From Pseudarthrobacter sp. NamE5 (GTDB lineage: Bacteria > Actinomycetota > Actinomycetes > Actinomycetales > Micrococcaceae), in NCBI RefSeq assembly GCF_005796225.1, contig NZ_VAHO01000016.1:1-64000 (forward strand): a DNA stretch of 64,000 nt, given 5' to 3'. Shown piece by piece: positions 18,334 through 28,003 of the stretch. The first letter of the stretch is position 1. Each line of letters begins with the position of its first letter. Below the pieces are notes generated by a model. That model made no database searches. It had not been told where the DNA came from and was given only the letters and a program-made list of their open reading frames with translations. Made by a program: the position numbers and the translations under genes.

Positions 18334-19683
18334 ATGGCTTCTCAACGAGGAGAGTCGCTTGACACCGTGAAAGCGCGGCGCAAGGGCATCGACAAATCGC
18401 ACTACCTCTACATCGCCGTTATCGCCGCCGTCATCCTCGGTGCCGTGGTCGGCCTGATGTTCCCCGAGGTTGGCAAGTCCCTCAAGCCGCTTGGCGACGG
18501 GTTCATCAAGCTCATCAAGATGATGATCGCACCGGTTATCTTCTGCACCATCGTCCTGGGGATCGGCTCCATTGCCAAGGCGGCGACCGTGGGTAAGGTG
18601 GGCGGCCTGGCGCTTGGCTACTTCGTCCTGATGTCGACGTTTGCGCTCGGCATCGGCCTGGTGGTGGGCAACCTCATCCACCCAGGCGAGGGCCTGAAGC
18701 TTGCTCCGTACGATCCGTCCAAGAAGGCGGAAGTAGACAGCACCGTTGCCTTCCTCCTCGGCATCATTCCCGGAGATATTCCTGTCCTCCCCACCCTCTT
18801 TGCAGCCATCCTCGTCGGTTTCGCGCTGCAGAAGATGGGCCCGCAGGGCGCTCCCATCCTCAAGGCCATCGGCCACGGCCAGGTCCTCGTATTCCGGATC
18901 CTGATCATGATCATGTGGCTGGCCCCCGTGGGTGCCTTCGGTGCCATCGCCGCCGTCGTGGGAGCCACCGGCGTCCAGGCCATCGTCAGCATGTTCACCC
19001 TGATGGCCGCCTTCTACATCACCTGCGCACTGTTCATCGTGATCATCCTGGGCGGACTGCTCAAGGTGGTCACCGGCGTCAACATCTTCAAGCTGATGAA
19101 GTACCTGGGCCGCGAATACCTCCTCATCTTCTCCACGTCATCCTCCGAAGCTGCCCTGCCCCGCCTGATCGCCAAGATGGAACACCTCGGTGTCTCCAAG
19201 CCCGTTGTCGGCGTCACGGTGCCCACCGGCTACTCCTTCAACCTCGACGGCACCGCCATCTACCTGACCATGGCCTCCCTCTTCGTTGCCAACGCCATGG
19301 GCACCCCGCTGGACCTCGGCGCTCAGATCTCCCTGCTGATCTTCATGATCATTGCCTCCAAGGGTGCAGCCGGTGTCACCGGCGCCGGCCTTGCCACGCT
19401 CGCTGCCGGCCTGCAGGCCCACAAGCCGGAGCTGCTGGGCGGCGTGGGCATGATCGTGGGCATCGACAGGTTCATGTCAGAGGCACGCGCCCTGACCAAC
19501 TTCACCGGCAACGCCGTAGCCACCGTCCTGATCGGCACCTGGGTCAAGGAGATCGACGGCGACCAGGTCGCCAGCGTCCTGTCCGGCGAGGAACCCTTTG
19601 ACGAAGCCACCATGCTCGCCCACCACCACGGCGAGGTGGCACCGAAGGAAGAAGCTGAAAAGGCCGTCTCCGCCCCCGTGTAG
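18334..19683 (+). CDS. dctA: C4-dicarboxylate:cation symporter DctA
   Basis: Imports succinate, fumarate or malate with protons or sodium. The 449-residue membrane protein belongs to the dicarboxylate/amino acid:cation symporter family. It has the serine-rich re-entrant loop STSSSEAALPRL near 266-276 and the transport motif NLDGTAIY at 303-310, and about eight hydrophobic segments. AAGGAG at 18321-18326 precedes the ATG. It is divergent from the CitA/DcuS-type kinase across 168 bases, which must hold both promoters. Its length and motifs favour DctA over GltP, but glutamate transport is not excluded. Confidence 0.9.
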   Translation: MASQRGESLDTVKARRKGIDKSHYLYIAVIAAVILGAVVGLMFPEVGKSLKPLGDGFIKLIKMMIAPVIFCTIVLGIGSIAKAATVGKVGGLALGYFVLMSTFALGIGLVVGNLIHPGEGLKLAPYDPSKKAEVDSTVAFLLGIIPGDIPVLPTLFAAILVGFALQKMGPQGAPILKAIGHGQVLVFRILIMIMWLAPVGAFGAIAAVVGATGVQAIVSMFTLMAAFYITCALFIVIILGGLLKVVTGVNIFKLMKYLGREYLLIFSTSSSEAALPRLIAKMEHLGVSKPVVGVTVPTGYSFNLDGTAIYLTMASLFVANAMGTPLDLGAQISLLIFMIIASKGAAGVTGAGLATLAAGLQAHKPELLGGVGMIVGIDRFMSEARALTNFTGNAVATVLIGTWVKEIDGDQVASVLSGEEPFDEATMLAHHHGEVAPKEEAEKAVSAPV

Positions 19684-19702
19684 CCTCGGCTGTCACAGCC
19701 CG

Positions 19703-19743
19703 CAGAACCGCCACCGGCCCCGCCGGGGGCGGTTCTGTTTTAT
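19703..19743 (+). terminator. Rho-independent terminator after dctA
   Basis: CAGAACCGCC at 19703-19712 pairs perfectly with GGCGGTTCTG at 19728-19737, followed by TTTTATT. The position 20 bases after the dctA stop makes it the terminator of that gene. Confidence 0.88.
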
Positions 19744-19912
19744 TCCGGGAAGCAATAACCTTCTACCTCAGCTAGAGGGTCAAGGCTCAACATCCGCGGA
19801 AAGTCAAGTTCCCTCGACTCCCGTGTCGGTCCCTGTAACCTTGGTAGGAAGAAGGAACGGCGCTGGCAACCAGCGGCAGGAAATCACCGTCATTGAAAGT
19901 GTGGATAAATAC

Positions 19913-20812
19913 GTGAGCAGCGAACAGGGTTCAGCAACTCTGGAGGGCACGGAATTTGACCTGGACAACGCGGTGATGGGCCCCACCGGGCGCCCGTACC
20001 GGGAGTTCCCGGAACCCGCGCCGCTGTCCTCCCACGGTCCGGCCCGCGTCATCGCCATGGTGAACCAAAAGGGCGGCGTCGGAAAGACAACCTCCACCAT
20101 CAACCTCGCCGCGGCGCTGGCCGAGTACGGCCGACGCGTGCTCCTGGTCGACTTCGATCCCCAAGGCGCGCTGTCCGCAGGGCTTGGGGTCAACCCGCAC
20201 GAGCTGGACCTCACCGTCTACAACGTGCTCATGGACCGGAAGGTGGACATCCGTGAGGCAATCCACCAGACCGGCGTCGAGAATGTTGACCTGCTGCCGG
20301 CCAACATCGACCTCTCCGCTGCGGAAGTCCAGCTCGTGAACGAGGTGGCGCGCGAACAGGTCCTGGACCGCGCCCTGAAGAAGGTGGAAGACGATTACGA
20401 CGTCGTCCTCATCGACTGCCAGCCCTCCCTCGGACTCCTGACCGTCAACGCCCTGACCGCCGCGCACGGCGTCATCATTCCGCTGATCTGTGAGTTCTTC
20501 GCCCTCCGCGCCGTGGCGCTGCTCGTGGAAACCATTGACAAAGTCCAGGACCGGCTCAACCCGCGCCTTCAGGTGGACGGGGTGCTCGCCACCATGTACG
20601 ACGCCCGCACACTCCACAGCCGCGAGGTCATCACCCGCCTCGTGGAAGCCTTCGGGGACAAGGTTTTCGAAACCGTCATCAAGCGCTCGATCAAGTTCGC
20701 AGACGCCACGGTGGCTGCGGAACCGATCACCAGCTACGCCGGAAACCATGTGGGCGCAGACGCCTACCGCCGCTTGGCCAAAGAGCTGATCTCGCGCGGC
20801 GGCGCACCCTAG
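19913..20812 (+). CDS. ParA family ATPase (Soj-like), linked to scpAB
   Basis: A 299-residue P-loop ATPase with deviant Walker A KGGVGKTT near 53-60, DFDPQGALS for Walker A', and IDCQPSLGLLTVNAL for Walker B. It resembles chromosomal ParA but no parB or parS is nearby. It begins the parA-scpA-scpB run seen also as Rv1708-Rv1710. I chose GTG 19913 (VSSEQGSATLEG); GTG 19901 four codons upstream is possible, since neither has a strong ribosome binding site. Role in chromosome partitioning with ScpAB is inferred from synteny. Confidence 0.85.
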   Translation: MSSEQGSATLEGTEFDLDNAVMGPTGRPYREFPEPAPLSSHGPARVIAMVNQKGGVGKTTSTINLAAALAEYGRRVLLVDFDPQGALSAGLGVNPHELDLTVYNVLMDRKVDIREAIHQTGVENVDLLPANIDLSAAEVQLVNEVAREQVLDRALKKVEDDYDVVLIDCQPSLGLLTVNALTAAHGVIIPLICEFFALRAVALLVETIDKVQDRLNPRLQVDGVLATMYDARTLHSREVITRLVEAFGDKVFETVIKRSIKFADATVAAEPITSYAGNHVGADAYRRLAKELISRGGAP

Positions 20813-20819
20813 CCACGCC

Positions 20820-21632
20820 GTGGCCGACTCCAAGCCCGGCTTCGAGGTGCGGCTGGCCAATTTCACGGGACCGTTCGACCTCCTGCTCGGGCTGATCGCC
20901 AAGCACCAGATGGATATCACCGAGGTGGCCATCGCCGCGGTGACCGATGAATTCATCAAGTACATCCGGAAGCTGCAGGAAGAGGGTGGCGAATGGGCCC
21001 TGGATGAGGCCAGCGAATTCCTGGTGATCGCTGCCACGCTGCTGGACCTCAAGGCTGCGCGGCTCCTCCCTGCCGGGGAAGTGGAGAACGAGGAGGACAT
21101 CGCGTTGCTGGAGGCGCGGGACCTGCTGTTCGCCCGGCTGCTTCAATACAAGGCCTTCAGGCAGGTTGCCCGCCTCCTGGGCGAAACCCTGCACCAGGAA
21201 GCACAGCGCTTCCCCCGCCAGGTGGCCCTTGAGGAACACTTTGCCGCCATGCTTCCCGAACTCGTGTGGAAACACACGCCGGAACAGTTTGCCGCTTTGG
21301 CCGAGGCAGCACTCCGGCCCAAAGCGCCAAAGCCCACGGAAGTCGGACTCGGCCACCTGCACGGCGGCACTGTCAGCGTCAAAGAGCAGGCCGAACTTGT
21401 TGCGCTGCGGCTGCAGCGCGAATCACCGCTGACCTTCCGGGCCATCATCGCCGACGCCGAATCCACCCTGGTGGTGGTTGCCCGCTTCCTGGCGCTGCTG
21501 GAGCTGTTCCGGGACAGGGCGGTCTCCTTTGACCAGCTGTCACCGCTGGCTGACCTCGCGGTCCACTGGACCGCCGACAGCCGGCAGTGGTCGGCCGAAA
21601 ACCTGAGCGAAGAATTCGAGGAGCAGTTGTGA
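20820..21632 (+). CDS. scpA: Segregation and condensation protein A
   Basis: ScpA is the kleisin that bridges SMC heads in the SMC-ScpAB condensin. The 270-residue protein has the kleisin N-terminal helices (FEVRLANFTGPFDLLLGLIAKHQMDITEV, about 8-36) and a C-terminal winged helix (about 195-265, LVVVARFLALLELFRDRAV). The start is GTG 20820, 7 bases after parA. It overlaps scpB by 4 bases (GTGA). Smc itself is elsewhere in the genome. Confidence 0.93.
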   Translation: MADSKPGFEVRLANFTGPFDLLLGLIAKHQMDITEVAIAAVTDEFIKYIRKLQEEGGEWALDEASEFLVIAATLLDLKAARLLPAGEVENEEDIALLEARDLLFARLLQYKAFRQVARLLGETLHQEAQRFPRQVALEEHFAAMLPELVWKHTPEQFAALAEAALRPKAPKPTEVGLGHLHGGTVSVKEQAELVALRLQRESPLTFRAIIADAESTLVVVARFLALLELFRDRAVSFDQLSPLADLAVHWTADSRQWSAENLSEEFEEQL

Positions 21633-22306
21633 CGAAGGATGCTGCGGAGGACGGGCAGACAGGACAGCCCGCTCCGGGCGGGCCGCACCCACCCGACCGT
21701 CCCGGCGGAGCCAAGGCGGCCCTTGAGGCTGTCCTCATGGTCATCGACGAACCCGCCACAGAAGAGGAACTTGCTGCCGGCCTGGACCTCACCGTTGAAA
21801 CAGTCGGCTCGCTGCTGGCCGAACTTCAGCGCGAGTATAACGGCTATACTGTTAAAGCCCCGGATATGGATCACGCCAGCCCTGCTGGTTTCGGCTCCAG
21901 CCCCCGGGGTTTTGAATTGCGGAACATCGCTGGCGGCTGGCGGATCTATTCGCGGGCCGACTACGCGGACATTGTGGGGAAATATGTCCTGGAGGGCCAG
22001 ACGGCCAGGCTGACCCAGGCTGCCTTGGAAACGCTGGCTGTGATCGCATACCGTCAGCCCGTTTCCAGGGCAAGGGTAGCCGCAATTCGGGGAGTCAATG
22101 TCGACTCCGTCGTACGGACTCTCGCCCAGCGCGGGCTGATCGAGGACTCGGGAACAGACCCCGAGTCCGGCGCCCTCCTCTACCGGACCACGTCGTATTT
22201 CCTGGAACGGATGGGGATCGGCTCGGTGGCCGAGTTGCCGCAATTGTCTCCACATCTTCCGGGACTGGACGGCATTGCCGAGTTCTACGATGCGGAAGGC
22301 TTGTAG
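21629..22306 (+). CDS. scpB: Segregation and condensation protein B
   Basis: Winged-helix partner of ScpA in the SMC complex. Starting at GTG 21629, which overlaps the scpA stop and has GAGGAG upstream, the protein is 225 residues. A disordered Pro/Gly-rich lead of about 30 residues precedes the two winged helices (LEAVLMVIDEPATEEELAAGL... and LTQAALETLAVIAYRQPVSRARVAAIRGVNVDSVV). The latter is the family hallmark. Confidence 0.93.
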   Translation: MTKDAAEDGQTGQPAPGGPHPPDRPGGAKAALEAVLMVIDEPATEEELAAGLDLTVETVGSLLAELQREYNGYTVKAPDMDHASPAGFGSSPRGFELRNIAGGWRIYSRADYADIVGKYVLEGQTARLTQAALETLAVIAYRQPVSRARVAAIRGVNVDSVVRTLAQRGLIEDSGTDPESGALLYRTTSYFLERMGIGSVAELPQLSPHLPGLDGIAEFYDAEGL

Positions 22307-22418
22307 CCAGGGTTCGCCCGGCTGCACGCAAGAGTATTTATCAGGGCAGATTATTTCTGCACGGCTGGTTAAGGTTGTCCTTGGACACCTTTCCGGTCAA
22401 TATGTCGAAGGACGGGTC

Positions 22419-23594
22419 ATGACACAGGCGGGACGCCAGGGTTCACCACGTAGCAATTCCGGACGCAACAGCTCCGGACGCAAAAACATTCCGGGCGGCG
22501 GTTCCCGGGGCGGCGCGGCCAAGGGCGGCGCGTTCGGCGGCGAGCGTCCACACCGGGCGCCCAAGCCGCGGGAGGAACGCTTTATTGACCCGGACCAGGC
22601 AGGAACCCAGCCGGGGCGTCCTGCCGCTGAAAGGTCCGCGAAGGGTTCCCCGCGTAAGGCGGCCGCACGAAAGCCAGGCGCAAAGAAAGCCCCGGGAACG
22701 CCGGGAGCGCCCAAACCCAAGCCACGCACCGGGGCGCCCGGCACCGCTGCCTCGCGGGCCTTCGGGAGCGAACGGTTTGGCCAGAACCTGGGGCCGCTGC
22801 GGAAGCCGTCCCGCAAAAAGGGGCAGCGCGGCGACGTCCCCCAGTCCGAGCTCCATGATGCCGACGGCGTCCGCCTGCAGAAGGTCATGGCCTCGGCTGG
22901 TGTTGCCTCACGGCGTGTCTGCGAAGAGATGATTGCAGAGGGCCGGGTGGAAGTTGACGGCCAGGTGGTCACCGAACTCGGTGTCCGCGTGGATCCAAAG
23001 ACTGCCGTCATCCACGTTGACGGACTCCGGATCCAGCTGGACGAGAACCTCGTGTACATGGTCTTCAACAAGCCCAAGGGCGTCGTTTCCACCATGGAGG
23101 ACCCGGAGGGGCGCCCCTGCATCAGCGACTACCTCAAGAACACCAAGAACAAGGGCGAGCGGCTCTTCCACGTGGGCCGCCTCGACGTCGCCACCGAAGG
23201 CCTGCTGCTGCTGACCAACGACGGCGAGCTCGCCAACCGCCTCACGCACCCCTCCTATGAAGTGCCCAAGACTTACCTGGTGCAGGTCCGTGGCCCGTTC
23301 CCGCACGGCATCGGTGCCCAGCTCAAGGAAGGTGTGGAGTTGGAGGACGGTTTTGCCTCCGTCGACTCTTTCCGGCTGGTCGATTCAACCCCGGGTCACG
23401 TCCTGATCGAGGTGGTGCTGCACTCAGGCAAGAACCGCATTGTCCGCCGCCTGTTCGACGCCGTCGGATTCCCGGTACAGCGGCTTGTCCGCGTCAAGGT
23501 GGGTCCCATCGGTTTGGGGGACCAGCGCCAGGGCAGCATCCGCAACCTCGGCAAGCAGGAAGTCGGCCATCTGCTGGCATCCGTAGGACTCTGA
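22419..23594 (+). CDS. rluB: Ribosomal large subunit pseudouridine synthase, RluB type
   Basis: Isomerises a uridine in 23S rRNA. The 391 residues comprise a basic disordered N-terminal extension of about 145 residues (Arg, Gly, Lys and Pro rich), an S4 domain (about 149-195, RLQKVMASAGVASRRVCEEMI), and the Rsu-family catalytic domain with Asp256 in GRLDVATEGLLLL. The extension is common in Actinobacteria. The start is ATG 22419 following GAAGGA; earlier in-frame codons overlap scpB and lack a site. Next gene tyrA follows after 3 bases. Target uridine is assigned by family. Confidence 0.92.
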   Translation: MTQAGRQGSPRSNSGRNSSGRKNIPGGGSRGGAAKGGAFGGERPHRAPKPREERFIDPDQAGTQPGRPAAERSAKGSPRKAAARKPGAKKAPGTPGAPKPKPRTGAPGTAASRAFGSERFGQNLGPLRKPSRKKGQRGDVPQSELHDADGVRLQKVMASAGVASRRVCEEMIAEGRVEVDGQVVTELGVRVDPKTAVIHVDGLRIQLDENLVYMVFNKPKGVVSTMEDPEGRPCISDYLKNTKNKGERLFHVGRLDVATEGLLLLTNDGELANRLTHPSYEVPKTYLVQVRGPFPHGIGAQLKEGVELEDGFASVDSFRLVDSTPGHVLIEVVLHSGKNRIVRRLFDAVGFPVQRLVRVKVGPIGLGDQRQGSIRNLGKQEVGHLLASVGL

Positions 23595-23597
23595 GGC

Positions 23598-24707
23598 ATG
23601 TCCGCCTTCAAAAGCCAGGGCCGCGGGCACCTGGATGGTCCGGTGGTGGTCATCGGCACCGGCCTGCTTGGTACCAGCATCGGCCTGGGCCTGCGTGGGC
23701 GGGGAGTGCCGGTCTACCTGTCCGACCCCTCGCCCACCAACCAGGCAGTGGCGGTTGACATCGGGGCCGGGCGGCCGCTCGCAGAGCTGGGCGGCAGGAC
23801 TCCCCAGCTGGTGGTGGTCGCCGCTCCTCCGGACGTGACCGCTGACGTAGTTGCAGGAGCACTGTCCGACTACCCGGACTCCGTGGTGGTGGACATAGCG
23901 AGCGTCAAGGCGGAGATCCTCGCCCGGCTGCGTGCCGGCGGGGCCGACCTCTCCCGGTACGTGGGTACCCACCCCATGGCCGGACGGGAGAAATCAGGGC
24001 CGGTGGCGGCGCGGGGCGAGCTCTTCACGTCAATGCCGTGGGTGCTGTGCCCATCCGAGGAGACCTCGGGTGCAGCCCTCCAGGCAGCCCGGTCGCTTGC
24101 CGCGGACCTGGGGGCTGTGGTTTCGCAGTTCACGCCGGACGAACATGACGAGGCAGTGGCCCTGGTGTCCCACCTGCCGCAGGTGATGTCGTCGCTGCTG
24201 GCCAGCCGGCTGCAGGGGACTCCGCTGCATGCGCTGTCCCTCGCGGGCAACGGACTCAGGGATGTCACGCGGATCGCCGCGAGCGACCCTACGCTTTGGG
24301 TGCAGATCCTCGGCGGGAACGCTGAAAAGGTTGTCCAGATTCTCTACGGTGTCAGGGAAGACCTCAACCGGCTTATCGGGACGCTGGAACAGCCCACGGC
24401 TCCGGGTGCCAGGCTGGATTTGGCGCAGCTCATGAGTGAGGGCAACGCCGGCCAGGCGCGGATTCCCGGTAAGCACGGCGGTCCGCCGCAGGCTTATTCC
24501 TGGCTGACGGTCCTGGTGGATGACATGCCGGGGCAGATTGCCCGGCTCCTCACCGAGATTGGTGAAATCGGGGTAAACGTTGAAGACCTGCGGCTGGACC
24601 ATTCGTCCGGACAGAACGTTGGCATGGTGGAATTGTCTGTATTGCCCAACAAGCACGACCACCTGATCGAAGCATTAAACGACCGCGGATGGCGGGTACT
24701 TCAGTAA
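23598..24707 (+). CDS. tyrA: Prephenate dehydrogenase with C-terminal ACT domain
   Basis: Oxidatively decarboxylates prephenate to 4-hydroxyphenylpyruvate for tyrosine synthesis. The 369 residues show a Rossmann nucleotide site VVIGTGLLGTSIG (about 17-29), the catalytic segment HPMAGREKSG with His125, the helical dimer domain, and a C-terminal ACT-like domain (about 290-365, SWLTVLVDDMPGQIARLLTEIGEIGVNVEDLRL) that likely gives tyrosine feedback inhibition. The stop overlaps the cmk start (TAATG). Confidence 0.92.
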   Translation: MSAFKSQGRGHLDGPVVVIGTGLLGTSIGLGLRGRGVPVYLSDPSPTNQAVAVDIGAGRPLAELGGRTPQLVVVAAPPDVTADVVAGALSDYPDSVVVDIASVKAEILARLRAGGADLSRYVGTHPMAGREKSGPVAARGELFTSMPWVLCPSEETSGAALQAARSLAADLGAVVSQFTPDEHDEAVALVSHLPQVMSSLLASRLQGTPLHALSLAGNGLRDVTRIAASDPTLWVQILGGNAEKVVQILYGVREDLNRLIGTLEQPTAPGARLDLAQLMSEGNAGQARIPGKHGGPPQAYSWLTVLVDDMPGQIARLLTEIGEIGVNVEDLRLDHSSGQNVGMVELSVLPNKHDHLIEALNDRGWRVLQ

Positions 24708-25420
24708 TGACACAGGAACTTCTCGATACCATGCCCGCGCTGCGCCTCGGCCGGCCGCTGGTGGTTGCCATCGACGGCCCGTCGGGGTCCGGCAAGTCCA
24801 GCGTCAGCAAGGAAGTTGCCCGCAGGCTCCGGCTGGCCTATCTGGACACCGGAGCGATGTACCGCGCATTGACGTGGTACTGCGTTGAAGAGGGCATTGA
24901 CCTCGAGGACGCCGCCTCCGTGGAGCAGGCGTCAAGGGACCTGGTCCTGGAACTGAGCACCAGTCCGCTGGAGGAGTACGTCCGGGTGGACGGCGTCGAC
25001 GTCACCGACGCCATCCGCCAGCCCGCCATTTCCTCCGCCGTCAGCGCGGTGGCCACCACGCTGGGAGCCAGGACGGAGCTCATCCGCCGGCAGCGGGAAC
25101 TGATTGAAAAGCACCACCGCCGCATGGTGGTGGAAGGCAGGGACATCACCACCGTTGTCGCGCCGGGGGCCGAGGTGCGCATGCTGTTGACCGCCAGCGA
25201 GGAAGCCAGGCTGCGCCGCCGCGGCATCCAGCTCGGCGGCACGCAGGATGCGGAGCAACTCGCGGCGCAGGTAACCCACCGCGACGCCAAGGACTCGGCA
25301 GTGGTGAATTTCACGAAGGCAGCTTCCGGCGTGGTCACGCTGGACTCGTCGGACCTCGATTTTGAACAGACCGTTGCCGCAGCGCTGGTGATCGTGACGA
25401 AGGTCCTCAACCGTGACTGA
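24707..25420 (+). CDS. cmk: Cytidylate kinase
   Basis: Phosphorylates CMP and dCMP. The 237-residue protein starts with the P-loop IDGPSGSGKSS (Lys30) and has LDTGAMYRA, the CMP-binding insert, and VVEGRDITTVVAPGAEV. ATG 24707 overlaps the tyrA stop; ATG 24689 six codons upstream is an alternative. It overlaps plsC by 8 bases. Same cmk-der order as Rv1712-Rv1713, with plsC inserted. Confidence 0.93.
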   Translation: MTQELLDTMPALRLGRPLVVAIDGPSGSGKSSVSKEVARRLRLAYLDTGAMYRALTWYCVEEGIDLEDAASVEQASRDLVLELSTSPLEEYVRVDGVDVTDAIRQPAISSAVSAVATTLGARTELIRRQRELIEKHHRRMVVEGRDITTVVAPGAEVRMLLTASEEARLRRRGIQLGGTQDAEQLAAQVTHRDAKDSAVVNFTKAASGVVTLDSSDLDFEQTVAAALVIVTKVLNRD

Positions 25421-26132
25421 CCGTCAGGCGGACATTCCGTCCGGCTGGACCATGGCCTGGAGCAGGCCGGTGGGCTGGATCCTCGACCATGTGGTCTACC
25501 GGACCACCGTCACGGGCACGGAGAATGTGCCCACCGGCGGGCCGGTGATCTTCGCCGGAAACCACATCAGCTTCCTGGACGGGCCCGTCATGTTCGGTGC
25601 CGCGCCCCGGCGCATGCACATCCTGGTCAAGCAGGAGATGTTCAAGGGGTTGCTGGGCGGGGTGCTGACCGCCTCCGGCCAGCTGCGGGTGGACCGTTCC
25701 GGTGACCGTGCGGCGCTGCAGCGCTGTAAGCAAGTGCTCGACGCCGGCCGTTGCGTCGGGATTCTTCCGGAAGGGACGCGGGGGAGCGGGGAAGCGGCGG
25801 GCATCAATGGAGGTGTTGCGTGGCTGGCGCTCAATACCGGCGCGCCTGTGGTGCCCGTTGCCATCCTGGGCACCCGCCGCGGCAACGAGCATCTGGACTC
25901 GGTGCCACCTCCGGGCCGGCGCTTCCATGTCAGCTTCGGAAAGGCCCTCACCCTTGCCCGCGGTGCAGGGGAAAGCGGCCGTGCTTCAATGGACAGGGCG
26001 GCGCTGGAAATCCGCGCAGCGCTGGCGGGCCACGTCCAGGACTCCATCCAACTCAGCGGGCAGCCCTTGCCGTATGCAGAAGCCCCCAAAGATTTAACAG
26101 CAGTAGCCGGGACGCCGGCAGATGACCACTAA
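25413..26132 (+). CDS. 1-acyl-sn-glycerol-3-phosphate acyltransferase family protein
   Basis: Acylates lysophosphatidic acid or a related acceptor at the membrane. The 239-residue protein has the HX4D catalytic motif NHISFLD (His51, Asp56), the FKGLLGG and RVDRSGDR acceptor region and PEGTRGSG near 118-125. It starts at GTG 25413 inside the cmk end. A second member of the family lies at 42385 with low similarity outside the motifs, so the two probably differ in acceptor. Confidence 0.88.
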   Translation: MTDRQADIPSGWTMAWSRPVGWILDHVVYRTTVTGTENVPTGGPVIFAGNHISFLDGPVMFGAAPRRMHILVKQEMFKGLLGGVLTASGQLRVDRSGDRAALQRCKQVLDAGRCVGILPEGTRGSGEAAGINGGVAWLALNTGAPVVPVAILGTRRGNEHLDSVPPPGRRFHVSFGKALTLARGAGESGRASMDRAALEIRAALAGHVQDSIQLSGQPLPYAEAPKDLTAVAGTPADDH

Positions 26133-26142
26133 GGACAGTGCA

Positions 26143-27693
26143 ATGAGCGATACGACTCAAACTCCCGGCCACTCCGGCGCCGGCGAAGACGACTACACGC
26201 CCACGGGCACGGACCAGGTGGCCGAACGGCTGGCGGCTATTGACGACGAGGAAGCGGAGCTCCGCGCGGCGTCCCTCCTGGCAGGCCTGGAGGACTACGA
26301 CCTCGACGAGGACGACGCCGCCCTGCTCAGCGGCGGGTACGGCGACGAGGAGTTCGAGGGACCCGTCAGGCTCGACCCCGTCCTGGCCATCATTGGCCGC
26401 CCGAACGTCGGTAAATCCACACTGGTGAACCGCATCCTGGGCCGCCGCGAAGCCGTGGTGGAGGACACCCCGGGTGTTACCCGCGACCGCGTAATGTACT
26501 CGGCCAACTGGAACGGCAGGAACTTCACCCTGGTGGACACCGGCGGGTGGGAGCACGACGCCCGCGGCATCCACGCCCGGGTGGCGGAACAGGCCGAGAT
26601 GGCGGTGGAGCTCGCGGACGCGGTCCTCTTCGTTGTCGACTCGGCTGTCGGCGCCACTGCCACCGATGAAGGCGTGATGAAGATGCTGCGCCGCAGCAGG
26701 AAGCCCATCATCATGGTGGCCAACAAAGTTGACGACTTTGCCCAGGAAGCTGATTCAGCTGTGCTGTGGGGCCTCGGCTTCGGCGAGCCCTACCCGGTAT
26801 CGGCACTGCACGGCCGCGGCGTCGCTGATCTTCTCGACCACGTGATGGACGTGCTTCCGGAATTCTCCACCATCGAGGGTGTGGAGCGTTCCGGCGGTCC
26901 CCGCCGCGTCGCACTGATCGGCCGCCCCAACGTGGGCAAGTCATCGCTGTTGAACAAGCTGGCCGGTACGGAGCGCGTGGTGGTGGACAACACTGCCGGC
27001 ACTACCCGTGATCCCGTGGACGAATTCATTGAGCTCGGCGGACGCACCTGGCGGTTCGTGGACACCGCAGGTATCCGCCGCCGCCAGCACATGGCCCAGG
27101 GCGCTGATTTCTACGCTTCCCTCCGGACGCAGGCCGCGCTCGAGAAGGCGGAGGTCGCCGTCGTACTCCTTGCCGTGGACGAAGTCCTCAGCGAGCAGGA
27201 CGTCCGGATCCTGCAGCTCGCCATCGAGTCAGGGCGCGCCCTGGTGCTGGCGTTCAACAAATGGGACCTGCTCGACGACGAACGCCGGCGCTACCTCGAG
27301 CGTGAAATCGAGCAGGACCTCGCCCACGTGAACTGGGCGCCCCGGGTCAACATTTCGGCCAAGACAGGCTGGCACAAGGACCGGCTGGTTCCTGCCCTGG
27401 ACCTTGCCCTGGAGAACTGGGACAAGCGCATCGCCACCGGGCGGCTCAATGCTTTCCTTGGCGAGCTCGTGGCCGCCCACCCGCACCCGGTCCGGGGCGG
27501 CAAGCAGCCGCGTATCCTCTTTGGCACCCAGGCCTCCTCCCGGCCGCCGAAGTTCGTACTGTTCACCACCGGGTTCCTGGACCCCGGCTACCGGCGCTTC
27601 ATCACCCGCCGGCTCCGGGAAACGTTCGGCTTCGAAGGCACTCCCATTGAAGTCAGCATGCGTGTCCGGGAAAAGCGCGGCAGGAAGCGTTAA
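26143..27693 (+). CDS. der: Ribosome biogenesis GTPase Der (EngA)
   Basis: Essential GTPase for 50S subunit maturation, marked by two consecutive G domains. GRPNVGKST (about 85) and GRPNVGKSS (about 260) are the two P-loops; NKVD and NKWD give the two G4 motifs. A KH-like domain closes the protein (about 435-515). The first 75 residues are an acidic extension typical of Actinobacteria. ATG 26143 with AAGGA upstream is preferred; ATG 26122, which overlaps plsC, is possible. Confidence 0.95.
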   Translation: MSDTTQTPGHSGAGEDDYTPTGTDQVAERLAAIDDEEAELRAASLLAGLEDYDLDEDDAALLSGGYGDEEFEGPVRLDPVLAIIGRPNVGKSTLVNRILGRREAVVEDTPGVTRDRVMYSANWNGRNFTLVDTGGWEHDARGIHARVAEQAEMAVELADAVLFVVDSAVGATATDEGVMKMLRRSRKPIIMVANKVDDFAQEADSAVLWGLGFGEPYPVSALHGRGVADLLDHVMDVLPEFSTIEGVERSGGPRRVALIGRPNVGKSSLLNKLAGTERVVVDNTAGTTRDPVDEFIELGGRTWRFVDTAGIRRRQHMAQGADFYASLRTQAALEKAEVAVVLLAVDEVLSEQDVRILQLAIESGRALVLAFNKWDLLDDERRRYLEREIEQDLAHVNWAPRVNISAKTGWHKDRLVPALDLALENWDKRIATGRLNAFLGELVAAHPHPVRGGKQPRILFGTQASSRPPKFVLFTTGFLDPGYRRFITRRLRETFGFEGTPIEVSMRVREKRGRKR

Positions 27694-27839
27694 TTCCGAC
27701 ACACCAGGGCGCCGAATCCCGGAAAGTGTCACAGGCACCCTCCGGGATCGTGTAAGCTCTTCTAGGTGGTTCGGCCGGACTGCTGGTGGAAATCCCGGAG
27801 CGATTCGTGGATCAAGCTCAGCGGAGAACGGCGGACCAG

Positions 27840-27915
<76 letters not shown>

Positions 27916-27916
<1 letters not shown>

Positions 27917-27960
27917 AAAAGCGGAAGCGCCGGAGACTCACTCCGGCGCTTCCGCTTTTT
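27916..27960. terminator. Perfect 20-bp bidirectional terminator after tRNA-Pro
   Basis: Bases 27916-27935 (AAAAAGCGGAAGCGCCGGAG) pair without a mismatch with 27941-27960 around the loop ACTCA, ending in TTTTT. The A-run on one side and T-run on the other make it work for the tRNA and for the convergent minus-strand glycosylase gene. Its first base is the last base of the tRNA's CCA. Confidence 0.95.
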
Positions 27961-28003
27961 CGTGTCTTCTGTCGTTGGTCCTTTGGGCAGCCCGGATGCC
28001 CGC

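Noticed and set aside
19598..19912. N-terminal extension of ParA by about 105 residues
   Set aside because: The upstream part runs through the end of dctA in another frame and through its terminator; no ribosome binding site supports it.
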